This document shows positions 42,901-55,100 of a stretch of DNA of 64,000 bases, piece after piece. Location: contig CACVBU010000024.1 of the NCBI GenBank assembly GCA_902728285.1, positions 1-64,000 on the forward strand, written 5' to 3'. Numbering within the stretch: position 1 is the stretch's first letter; each line of letters opens with the position of its first letter. The stretch is from Clytia hemisphaerica. Lineage: Eukaryota > Cnidaria > Hydrozoa > Leptothecata > Clytiidae. Below the pieces are notes generated by a model. It made no database searches. It was not told where the DNA came from and was given only the letters and a program-made list of their open reading frames with translations. Position numbers and translations under genes: made by a program.

Positions 42901-43910
42901 CTAAAGTCTGTCCAGATATAATTGGCAGTGGAAACAAGAATGCCTGTAACTTTTGATAGTCAAATATAATTATGGAAATTTTTTTTCGCCTGTTTTGGAG
43001 AATCAAAAGCGCTATATTTGAATCTATTTTTGGTTGAAAAATTCGCGATTTTTAGCGGTTAAATTTGCGATTGCAAAAATTGAGCTTTTTTTCTACTTAT
43101 GCTATAACGTTCATTTTTACACCAGTGGTAGTTCAACCTTAGGTTGAGAAGTTTTTTAAATTTCAAGGCAAACAGAAAAGTCCTTCGGAAGATATGTGAC
43201 CCGAAATACCCCTTGGTAGCACTTTTCTGTGACATATCAAATCTCCAACTTATTACTAAAAACGGGGGTTATGTTATCTTTTTTGAACAGTGCAATTAAA
43301 AGTTGGAAAATGTTAAGTGTTGGTGCATTGGTATTATTGGTATCATTGATTATTTCGAAACGAAGTGAAATCACAGTATAATTGTTTTTATTGAAAAGAT
43401 AAGCATGAACTTTGTTATTTTTAAGTCATTAAAGAACTTTGCTAATTCCCAAAACACTAAACATAGTTTGGCTATGAGGTCATTAAAGATATCATAAAAT
43501 GTGTTATGATCGAAAAACTGTTTTATCAATCATATCACTACCCCCGTTTTTAGTATAAGTTAGAGATTTGATATTTCACAGAAAAGTGCTACCAAGGGGT
43601 ACTTCGGGTCACATATCTTCCGAAGGACTTTTCTGTTTGCCTTGAAATTTAAAAAACTTCACAACCTAAGGCTGAACTACCACTGGTGTAAAAATGAACG
43701 TTATAGCATAAGTAGAAAAAAAGCTCAATTTTTGCAATCGCAAATTTAACCGCTAAAAATCGCGAATTTTTCAACCAAAAATACATTCAACTATAGCGCT
43801 TTTGATTTTTTAAAACAAGCAAAAAAAAATTCCATAATTATATTTGACTATCAAAAGTTACAGGCATTCTTGTTTCCACTGCCAATTATATTTGGACAGA
43901 CTTTAGTAAA
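42901..43910. mobile_element. 1-kb foldback (long inverted repeat) element
   Basis: Two arms of roughly 400-450 bp are inverted copies. ACTAAAGTCTGTCCAGATAT at the left end mirrors the right end, and internal pairs include 'caaggggta' flanked blocks near 43195-43270 and 43545-43625. The arms differ by scattered substitutions. The centre (about 43300-43480) is AT-rich. No open frame of note. As RNA it would form a long hairpin. Confidence 0.8.
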
Positions 43911-44212
43911 ATTTTTTGCTGAGGGCAGGCTCGACCTCTGTTCTTAAATTTTGGCACTTTGAGCTTAATTTGTTCTTATCCTGTTGTTGTACCCAATTTT
44001 TACTACCTTATCGGCCCTTTTTACGCCGGCCCTTTTTGGCGTTATTCTTTGGACTCGTGACTAAAAGGGCCGTTGTTAAAAAGGCCGGGTGTAAAATTGG
44101 CTAAAATTTTGCAATTTTTATCTAAAAGCGCGTTGATTTTTGACCCTTTTTTCCTCAACTCAAAGGATTTTTGGCATGCTTAAAGGATGAAAACTATCCA
44201 TTTTTTACTCTA

Positions 44213-44367
44213 TTCATGATATGCACCACTGCAATGTCTTCTGACATTACATCACGGACCCAACAGCTGATTGGTTGTAAGTGACGTAAAATCAGTCAAT
44301 ACGTCACTTTCAACCAATCAGCTGTCGGGTTCCGTGGAAGACATTGCAATGGTGCATATCATGAATA
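44213..44367. repeat. 155-bp palindrome
   Basis: TCATGATATGCACCACTGCA and its near inverse; the centre pairs CAGCTGATTGGTTG with CAACCAATCAGCTG. Intergenic. Confidence 0.68.
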
Positions 44368-44452
44368 TCCAAAACTTCACGAAAATCAATGATTTTCAAT
44401 GGAATTTTCAACAGTTTAATACTGAAAGATGACACTTTAATGTAAATTTTGA

Positions 44453-44729
44453 TTAACCCTTAGAAGCCAGAATACGTATATATACGTTTTGAAAAGGCCA
44501 TTTTACCGATACACAGTCTTTTGGTCATAACTCCTGACCACTAGAGATTCAGAGAAAAAAAATCTGCTATTTTTTGTAGCTGAGAGAAAGAGCTTTCCAA
44601 CAATACCAAAGTTGATACCTGAATCGTTTGTCCTGGTCCAGAAATTGCCTTTGAAAGAATAAATTTCCAGAAAAAAATGATGAACTTTTTGGCCTTTTTC
44701 AAAAAAAAACAGCGGCTTCTAAAGGTTAA
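44453..44729. mobile_element. piggyBac-like MITE (TTAA target, 277 bp)
   Basis: Ends are TTAACCCTTAGAAGCC and GGCTTCTAAAGGTTAA, with one mismatch between the inverted ends. It resembles the 747-bp TTAA element in its first bases but has a different interior, so it is a separate subfamily. Intergenic, between the sulfatase-like gene and gene B. Confidence 0.7.
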
Positions 44730-45900
44730 TACTTACTGTTTTGAAGCCTGAATAGTGATTTTTACAAGTTTTGGCGTTATTTACGGCCCTAATCAGCGTA
44801 AGCCCACAATTAGGCTGTGGCGTTAAATTAGGGCCGATAAGGAACTTTGACCTGACTTTGATTGCTTGAAATTGAGTAATTACATGCTTAACATTGTTCT
44901 TGAATTGCTCTTATAAAATTTTTAAAACCTGATTCAAATTAACCAATAACCAAAAAGATACAGCACGGATTGACGACTGGTCGGAGGGAAAATGAAAATA
45001 TTCTTCTTTTACTCCCACAATTTCAAATGTTCAGATTCATGAATATAGTTATAACCCAAAAGAAAATGTACATGGAAAAAATACGCTCTGGTTCAAAAAT
45101 ACTTACAACAAAAAAACGATGTTTTCCGTAGAAGAACAAGCCACTAAACCGAAGAAGATAATTAAAAGCAACTAGCAGTTTAACGATGAGAAGCAAAACT
45201 TTTAATTACACTCTTAATGTACTTCCGTGGTGTTTTCCTCTCTTCTTTCATTAGTAATTAAACGACATTATGCCGACACTTAGACATGTCAAAGTAGATC
45301 TATTATACAACAAAATACTTTTGTTAATTGCCTAATAGACCTGTGGTTTTAGAAAATGAATTCACTGAAAAATTTTTTACCGTAGTTAACGCTAACAATC
45401 CAAAAGTCCGTTTAGAAAATGTGGTTTATTTGATAGACCTTTTCTTAAATTACGTCAAGAGCAACTCTTAACTCATTTTCAAAACATTGCTATTGTGATT
45501 GATTCCTATTGATTCCCAAAGGAGATCATAATAAGTCTACTCCATTTATAAAGTGACACTCGAGGACTCAGGGGGTTTAATCACCTCGGTAACTAATGAC
45601 TTCAAAACGAGGCAGTCGTTGCGCTCAAAATAATTTATGAAAAGACCTACTGTTGAGCGGACTTTTGGATTGTTAACGACAACTACGGTATTAAATGGCA
45701 TCCAATATTGATCAATTTTGTGAAACATTTTACAGATGTTTCCGTTTAAGGGCACAGAAATGTAAATTTCTTATTTATTATAAACCTGAGATTCATCTCA
45801 AGTGATGTCAGATATTTATTACGAACAAATAGTTGGATTAAAAACTAAATAAATTATCAAAAATAATTACAAAATAATGTGTAATTTCTCAAAAAAAAAG

Positions 45901-46184
45901 TTAATTGTTTTTGTCATACGTAGATTCAATGATCCTATCAAATTGTTTTTTACGGATAGCTCTGGCTAATTTTTTCTTGCTTTTCTTCTCGAATTCTTCG
46001 TGTTGTTTATACAAGTCTAATCTATTCATCAAACGTTTGTAATTCTGATGTAAAAAGTTCAGTTCAATCAACTCTTTCTGGTTTTTTGATGACATCTCTT
46101 CGATCGAAGCTTCAAATTTCGTACAGAAGTTCTCGCTGAATTTGACGAGTGATGTCATCTTCGCGAGTCGAGTTGATGATGTTT
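45901..46184 (-). CDS. Gene B exon 19: charged helical tail and stop codon
   Basis: Encodes the final 94 residues ending YDKNN and TAA at 45903-45901. Glu/Lys-rich with helical periodicity (FEASIEEMSSKNQKELIELN; EEFEKKSKKKLARAIRKKQF). Two minus-strand AATAAA motifs lie downstream (45820-45815 and 45779-45774) and are candidate polyadenylation signals. Confidence 0.88.
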
Positions 46185-49100
46185 CTGTGGGATAGAAGTG
46201 AGATGAATTATTAGAGCTGTACCGTGTTTCAATCCCAAATTATGGAAGATTTCCGAAAACTTTTAAAAACTCATTTTCAGTATTTTTGATTTTTACCACC
46301 TGTCACTTTTTTGTCCATAACTTTTTTCCCCATGACGAAAAAGTTGACTCTACCCCGCATAAATTATCTTTTCAACGGTATAAAGAGACCTTTTATAATT
46401 TTTTTTCTAGGTTGATTCAAAATTCTACTGGACTATTGTTTCAATTAAAGATTTAGAAATGGTAGAAAACTGGACTGGTGGACAACTCATAGAAAACACT
46501 TTTACGAGTTTGGTCAGCTTTTAAAAATCGGTGCATTCGAAATATTTGCGAAATCAACAAAATATATCATATGTGGCACTTTTTGATTTAAAACTTTATA
46601 AATTTGAAATTTAAAACTAAACGAGTGTCATTTTGGAAACTTCTTGTAACAGATGAAAGACAATGAATCTCTCTTTGGAGAAACGAGGGGTTTTTATCTA
46701 CCTATTTTAATCCGTTGTTTTAATGTTCATCAAAAGTTTTGTTGGTGAGGATAGGCGAGATTTCTCTTGATGTTTGAAAATAAAAAATAGCAACCCTCGT
46801 TATATTTTTACTATACAAGAAATTCTCACTGGACTTGAGTGAACTGCAAACCATTAACGAATACAACCCTCTTGGAAACCTTACCTTCTGGTTGAACTTG
46901 AATCTTCGTCTTGCGGCAGAAAAACCAATAAAGATAACCGACAAATACCAAAGCAAAGAAAACACCAGTCAGTGTAATGAAAGTGAAGTTTGCTTCCTCA
47001 GGAGTGAAAAGTAATTCTTCAACCTCGATTAGTGTTGGTTGTAAAAGACCAACTTCTTTTTCCATGAACCGTGAGATGTAAGCTTGATTCGATGTCGTAT
47101 AGCTTCGAACGTCAGATTCTAGCTTAGCCGCATCTCCTGCAAGAACCATCCCATATCCTGCATTATAATCCAATACCTTATAAATTCTCAAACTTTTTTC
47201 TTCCATTAAAGCTTCGTAGCCAAGAGCAAATGAAGCATCAATTAATCCGATCTGAACTTCGCCACTCTCTACCGCAGCCATAATATCCAATATACCCGTG
47301 TAATTTTTATTCGGGTCAATTTTTCCAAATAGTTGAATGGCTTTTCGATATTCAAAGGAATCTTTAATTGTTGCAACCTAAGATAGAGAAACAGGATGAA
47401 AATTCAAACGCAACCCAAGCCCTAATATTGCCATGGCCATGGTTAAATTAATTGAGCTTTACAGCTGCTCAAATAGGTAAAGCTAAAAAATCGACACGGT
47501 TTTTTAAACAAAGTGATAAGGAAAGACTGAGTTTCCAGTTCAAGCTACAATTAATAAAATGTCAAAATAGTGCTTTTTACTTTAAATGAATCAAAGTTTA
47601 AAAAAAGTCTGCTTTATTAAAAGGTATTTTGTAAGAACGTATAGGAACTCACTGTTGATCCGTATATTTTGATATCATCATTGAGTGCCACAACGCTGAG
47701 TCCTGAGGAAACTACGCCTCCAAATATACCGATCAGAACGAGGCCAGTCAAGGACCACACTGCCAACACAACTTTTGATAGTTCCGTGGTGGGTACAAAA
47801 TCACCATATCTAACGAGTAAAAGAAATTCAAAATCATATGCTATTGGAATGCAAGTGGAGTGTGCTCCCAGTGTGCTATCAAAAAAAAAGCTTCTGGCTT
47901 TATTGCTTCAGAGTAAAAGGAAAACATTTTACTACAGAAAGATTTCATTCGATATAAAAAATGTCTACTCGACAGCGTGTAGAGTTTTGATTGAATTTTA
48001 GGATAAAAGTATTCTTTGAAATCACTACTTACCCGACAGTTGTCATGGTAACAAAAGCTATCCAGAATCCTTCGCTTGCTCCTCGCAATGCATCTTGGAT
48101 AGTCATATCGCTGTTCGAAGAGCTTTGCTCCTAAAAGGGAGTACGAATGAAAGTATTGTTTGACTAGTCTCCAGGTCGATTTATTACAACTGATGTATTA
48201 CTTTAGGCAAAACTTTCGCGAATGAGGTATAATTTTAGTAGAAAATTTAAGTTTTCGGTGAATGAGACTATTGTTTTAATCGTTCAAATGTATTCAAACC
48301 ACAATTGATGGACTTTTGCATAAAATCTACACTAAATCTTATCCTTGTTATCATCAAAGAGGAAAATTTGAGTAAATTTTATTTTCAGTTTTTTTTCTCG
48401 CGAGTATAAACTTTCGCGAATTAACCTCACAACAAAAAGGCTAAAGGGCTAAAGTTCACGAAAATTGCGAAGTTTCTGCTCGCAAAAGTTTGTACGCCTA
48501 AAGTACACTGAAAGGTTTTTGTGTTTCGATTTTTAAGGTGGCGATACTTGTTTCAATAGACCTAAAATTCAATTTATATCTCGAATATATTAAGCTTTGG
48601 CAAGACGCTACTATAAGAAAAGAATCTAAAAGAAAGCTTACAGAGAACCAAAGGAACCAGCCAACAACACACATTAACAACATTGAAATCGCCAGAACTG
48701 ATTTGGCGTTTACCACAGCTGTGAAAATCCTCATAAATCCTACACTAACAATCTTTGGTTGGTGGACAATCATGGCTGTCCCTTGAGACTGGACAATTCC
48801 AACAAACGGGTACCCTGAATATGTCTTAATAAAAAGTTGACCAAAAATCGGAAAAGTAAAATGCGTGGTGTCATCGATGTTAGCGATTGCACTGTTGACG
48901 TCATCTTTAAGAGGTTCACGCCCATCCATGGATAAATTGTAGTAAGTTGTTGTGGGCGTGGCACACCCCGTACAAACAGAATCAACAATTTGTGAAAGAA
49001 GTTGGGGAAATAATCCAGTATATGTTTGTCGGATTTGGTCTGCTTGCATGAATGGATTCGAGTTGTAGTAATTGGTGAAGATAGCTTTCGGACATTTGCA

Positions 49101-52100
49101 AGTGGCTATTGAAAAAAAAGTTAAACTTAAACTGACAAAGCATTTGCAAAGGCAAAGATTATCGACACAAAGCACTGATGTTATGTACATAATTGTGTTA
49201 AACAGACATTCCATAGGTAAAGAATCAATTCTCAAACCGAAAAAAATAACTTCGGAATAGACTGTAAGGTTAGTTATTGAAATTGATAGATGTAGTGGAA
49301 TGATCAATTGTTCTGTGAAAAAAAAGTCCAATCATTATGGTAACTTACATCCTTTCAAAACGATTGGTGGACCATCACCATATCTGGAGTAAGCATACAA
49401 GTGAATCTCATATTCTGTATAACTTTCTAATCCACCAATCAAATAACTCATTGTAAACTTATCCACATCGATCAAAATCTTCGTTTGGCGGCCCGCCAAT
49501 TCAACGCCCGCTTGACGCACCATGAAGTAGAAAAACCGGTAACCGACCAGATCACCATTGTGATATTCAGGGGGTAATGCAGACCAAGAAATATTCAACT
49601 GATGTGTGGAAAATTGATCATTCACGAGGGCGTTGGGTGGCGGTGCCCCGGGTGCTAAAAAAAGTAAAAAATTGATTTATATGAAAGTTATAATCAAAAG
49701 TTAGAAAAAAGAATCAGAACATGTGAAATATATAAACTATTGTTTAAGGCTATTACAGTACTTACCACCCTCGGGCGTTCGGAATACAAAAGGTAGGCAT
49801 GGCGGTCCAATTCCGCCATTGGAGTATCCTGTAATTTCCACCCAGTACCATGTGAAAGCTTTGAATGCATTGATCGTCCTCTGTTCAGACTGTGCATCAA
49901 CATTAACAATAGTGGTGTCATTATTGGTGTATTGTTTGTATTTGATCTGGTAACCAAGGAAACGGCCCGGTACTTGAGATTGTGGGATAGCTGTCCAACT
50001 GAAGAAGATGGTATAGGAATCCAATGTTTGCATTTCACATGGATATGGCGAGACTGTAGGTGCTGAAAAATATAAATAATAATGAAAATATCTTAAAAAA
50101 TCAATACCTATAATATCTTGGCCAGGGAATAAAGATGATGAAAAATCACCAATTTCAACCAAATAGTTCTGTTCAAAGTCATTTCTCGAAAAGACAAACA
50201 TAAATGATTAACTAATTATGAAACTTACCTCCGGCAACAGTTCTAACTTCAATTTCTTTGGAAGCTAGGCCCATTCCCGCAGTGGATGAAACTAACACTC
50301 GAATGCCGTATAACGTCCCTGGTTTCAACCCAATGATTTGTGTCGAATTGTCTGGTGTTCCTTCATTATCCCATAGGGAATCATCATCGATATTCCGAAT
50401 GAAAATGTAATAAAGATAATGTTCTTCTACGTATCCCGATTGGTTCGTTTTGAATGAATGATCCCACGTGACATTAATAGTGGTGGATGTATACGATTTG
50501 CAAACGATATTGTTGGGTGGTTGGGAAGGTACTGGCAGAATAAGAAGATAAAAGAAAAGTTACAAGACGTAGGATGTCAACAGTTGGTATGTGATGCCTA
50601 GGAAAAATGACGAAGGATTCGTCAAGGATGTAAAAAAGAAGTTTTATGAATCAGAAACTTTGCTTGTACTAAAACAAGAAAATCTTTCTGAGAACTGGCA
50701 CCATTTAATGCAAGCTAACAAAAGAGCGTTGATTTAAAGTCCATACGTTTTACGTCTTACGTATAAACAAAATAACGTAAGATGAAAGCTGTATCGATGT
50801 CATGTGCAAACTGGGACCAAGCAAAAGTTATGTTACTTAAAACATCATGCTTAAAGGAATGATCAAATGGTTTCAGATATTTTACCTATTTTGTAAAAAA
50901 ATCTTGACAAATTTTTTACTTTTAGCGAGAAAACAATAGAATTTAAACTTAAGAACCGAGTAAGAACCCATATTTAAAGATTTCAATTTTTAAACATTCA
51001 GGCCAAAAGATTTGGATCTTTTACTCTGGATTATAGAAAGATTTTTAGGTTGAAAATCTCAAACCATCTGATTGCCCCTTTAATCCTTACCGTCCTCAGT
51101 GGTGATATTTTTCAATTCCACAGGCATTTCAGCTAAAAGACCATTATTATCGATCGCATCTTGAAGGATTAATGATTCGGCATAATGCACCATTTGGAAT
51201 GACACTGTGAAATTGGCCAAGACACTCCCTTTCCTAAAAGTTGTGAATGTATGTAAACGAGTACAGTGGAGTTTCCATAACTCGAACTCGCGCACAGGGA
51301 ACGAAAATTCGATCGAGTTAAAGAAATTTCGAGTTATGGAGTAAGGTTTATAAGGCATTGTTAAAAATGAAGGGACAACAAAATTTGTTCGAGTTAAGAA
51401 GACATTTAGATTTAACAGGAGAAGGAAATTAAGAAAAAGTGGTTTACTCAAAATTGTGAAAAGTGACGCCAACTTGATTGTCGATTTCCCCGTAGTCTGT
51501 GTTGTTTTGGAACACCAGTGAAATCTAAAATTGAAAACAAAATTGAATCATTTGTAAAGACAATAGCGACCTTGTGCATTCGAGATAAATCGAAGGAGAC
51601 GGTATAACGGAAAGTTGACATGTGACCAATATCACAGTCCACTTTGCCCGACGACGGTAAAAACACCGAAATGCCGTCGTCTGTTTAGGCGATAAAGGCG
51701 ATAAAAAGCCGTACAGTAACTATCGACTTTGTTTTGGGTCTACTAAACTTATCGTCGCCCTCGATATCCTCCGATACATAAACTCGCTAACAACAAATAA
51801 TAGGGATAGTTAAGCGCCAAGTCTAATATAAAAAACAAAATTCATAATTGTGAAACAATTCTTGTTAAAAAAATAGAAAAATACTTACATTTGATCTGAG
51901 ATTGTCCATCAACAAAAGAGTGTTGGGATCATCCATACGGTACATCATAAAATCCCAATGTTCGTCCACCAGTCGTACGTAATAATTCACATCCACACCT
52001 AATTAAACGAATATATTATGGTTCAAAAAAAAATTCTGTTTTGATGGCTGCGAAAAAGGGCCTTACTTCCTAGCTAGTCTTATAGGGAAACTGACATAGC

Positions 52101-55100
52101 AAAAATGAAAACTATTGTAGAGTTGCGAGTTTGAGTCTTGCCGGATCCGTTGGTTTTCCAACGGTTCTGGTGGCTGGTCAGAACACAACACGAGACTGCA
52201 CGAGAGTGACTGTATTTTCACTTCATTGTAATACAGAAGGCAAGAATTAAAACTACTGGAGTAGAGCATTTTGTCCAAGACAAATCTTTGAGCAAAAGCT
52301 TAATCTCAGAAGATCGTAAGGCTACTCTGCTTTGTACAACACCCCAAGCTCCAAACACTCTCAAATCTTTCCCTAGCTGTATCAGTAAAATTGTAATTAG
52401 TGCGAAAAGATTCTTTACTTTTACAAGGTGTTGATGAGCATGGAATATATCGTGTATCATTCCCAACACAATAATCTCCACCATATTTCGGTGCCGGCAA
52501 ATCACAAAAACGTCTTTTGATTGCATTTCGTGAATTCGAACATGGCTGCTTACATTGTTCAATCAAACCCCATGCGCTCCAATGACCGTGTACTGTATTT
52601 GAAAAAATTAAAAAGGATGATGATAAATAAATTTCATAATGGCAAGTGTAACTACTCCCTTAACCCTATTAGCCCCAAGCTTTTTTGACTTTGGTATCCC
52701 CAGGGGGGGGGGGGTAGAATCTACCACCCTCGATTATTTTGGATCTAGAAGAGCTATGGTCATGAAATTTGGTACAGATGTTCTCCATCATGAAACAAAT
52801 TTCCAGGAAGAAAAAAAAATTGATGACGTCATTCAAAAACCGATGACGTCATCACAAAATTTCCACTTGTCGGAAAAAAGCGCAAATATATGGTTTACTA
52901 AACTGTCTATTACAATCGAACCAATAAAGATATTAAGATTCTGTTTAAAGATTCAGAAAGATAAAAGGTTGTTCTTTAACATAATTGCCGGATTTGATAT
53001 TCCCGCGAAGACTTTTTCTTAAAATCTATGCTGAAGATGAGTAAAATTTCCAAAATTTGATGACGTCATCATTTTCAATTTTTTTTTTCAATTTTTCAAA
53101 TTTATATTGTCAATGCCTATCACGTGTCAAAATTTGAAAATGATTGAATAAATAGTTCAAAAGTTATCAGCACTTTAAAATTTTGAGTTTTAAGCGGTTT
53201 TAGCTGGGTTTTATGTCATGTTTCACAATGAAGCCATAAAACCTGATCTGAGTAACCTATGACCCTAAAACTTTGCACAGGTACTCTTAATAAGATTTTG
53301 TTAAAAGTCAGAAAGTTTCAAGTCGATTAAAAAATTTTTCTCAGAGATATTCACAAAAGAACTCCAGCGTGGTAGATTCTACCCCCCCTGGGGCTAATAG
53401 GGTTAAGAATCTCATTAAGTGTTGGGCCTTCAAAGTTTGTAGTAAAAAAGAATGTTGAAAAATGTTCAAGAGTCGTCTATTAGCTATACATGTAGGCTTC
53501 TTCTCATTCTCTAACGAAAAGATTTTATTATATAGGAAGTATATCTATAGAGGTCTGCGATTCAGACTAATATACATGCTATTTGTTCGAGTATTTGAAT
53601 TATTCAACTGAGGTTTATTCATGATAAAGTTTCACAGTACTTGACTTCGAATTCTCTCAATTCTACTTTATGACAAAAATAAGGGAGGACGTTCATACTT
53701 GGGCATGGCTGTGGGTTGCAACCACTAACAGAATCTTCGTTCACTCCAGCGCATTCTTTTCCACCGTACAATGCAACAGGAGAATCACATTTACGTGTCC
53801 GAATTCTCCGTCCGAAATCACACGTGGTTGTACAATCAGACCACTCGGTCCATTGTCCCCACGAGCCATCAACTAAAGACAAAGGTGAATGATATTGAAA
53901 GAGAAGTATTGAAATGGGGACCAGATACAAAAAACATAATTTTTCGTCAGAAAAAATAGCTCTCTCTATTAAGCTCATATAAATAAACCTTGAGGGGAGG
54001 CCTAGAGTAATAGTGATTGGATATTGCATCCACTGGCATCATATGAGATTGTTCATTTTTTCGGTCCTGTTTTGGAGTGCCGCGTTCCATACCACCCTAT
54101 TTTTTTACCCCGCCTGTTGGGCGTATACTCACATTTGAAATTAAAGAATTTAATTAAAATTTTAAATTACGGAATTCTACAAACTTTCTTTTGTTTTTTT
54201 TTCCGTCTCTTGTTAAAATGTTTTTCAGACAAGGGCATTCCACACGCATTAGCATTCATGAATGATGAAAGAAGTATCTATTACCAGGGCAAGGTTCCAC
54301 GTTGCAATCGTTGACATCAATATTTGATCCAGGGCAAGAAGACATCAAGCATCTACGATAACGCTGGTATCTTCCACCACCACATTCTTTGCTGCATACC
54401 CCCCAATTTGCCCACTCCGTGTACGACGCCGAGTCTATTGAAAATGGAAAAAAGAAACGAAAAAAAATTTCAATGATTTTTAGAAGAATATAGCAAAGTA
54501 AAGTTAACAAGAACATATAACCATCAAAAGTGTTGCATCTTTTTATTTATATTTGTACAACAAAGCTATAGAGAGGAAACTCTAAATTGGTGATGGTGAC
54601 GGGATAAGTAGCATTGAAATCAAGAACCAGAAGAGGCTGACAATTATTTTATGATTTTTCACATCAGTAAAAACAACAACAGGGATTGCATTTATATACA
54701 AATTATACTATTCAGATCGCTGGATATACCAACATTGATCTTGGATTCATGTTTCGAATGAAATTCGACAAGGGTCGAATGACTGGGTCAAGTTGCTGTA
54801 ACTGCGAGCCTGGTAAAACAATTACTTCAAACAAACTCCCTTTCTAGTAATTTTAAACAGGTTGCAAGTTTACCTTTATCGACGCATTTACAAAGTCTTC
54901 GATCTTGACTGCCACCAACTGCATGGCAATCGATCAAGGTTAAGTTTTTGTAACCACGACATCGATTGGCTGAAATCTCGTAACTTGGATCACTTGCTTT
55001 CTGGTAGTCATCAGTTTGAGGGTGTGGCGTGCAATCAATGTTTGAAAGTTGAGTGTAATCATTGGCATCAATGGCTTCGAAGAAAGGTTGTATGCGATCG

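Larger units (their letters stand above)
42466..45900. other. Intergenic spacer between the sulfatase-like gene and gene B
   Basis: Holds no convincing gene. It contains a 1-kb foldback element (42901-43910), two copies of a CCTTATCGGCCC-type repeat (43997-44095 and 44770-44845), a 155-bp palindrome (44213-44367) and a piggyBac-like MITE (44453-44729). An open stretch on the minus strand at 45546-45755 (69 codons, stop included in frame) reads protein-like (VRSTVGLFINYFERNDC) but has no start, homologue or splice partner that I recognise; it could be a gene relic or chance. The promoter of the sulfatase-like gene should lie just right of 42466; I see no clear core element. Confidence 0.6.

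Noticed and set aside
45546-45755. 69-codon minus-strand frame downstream of gene B
   Set aside because: Protein-like in part, but with no start, splice partner or recognised family; kept only as a note under the intergenic spacer.
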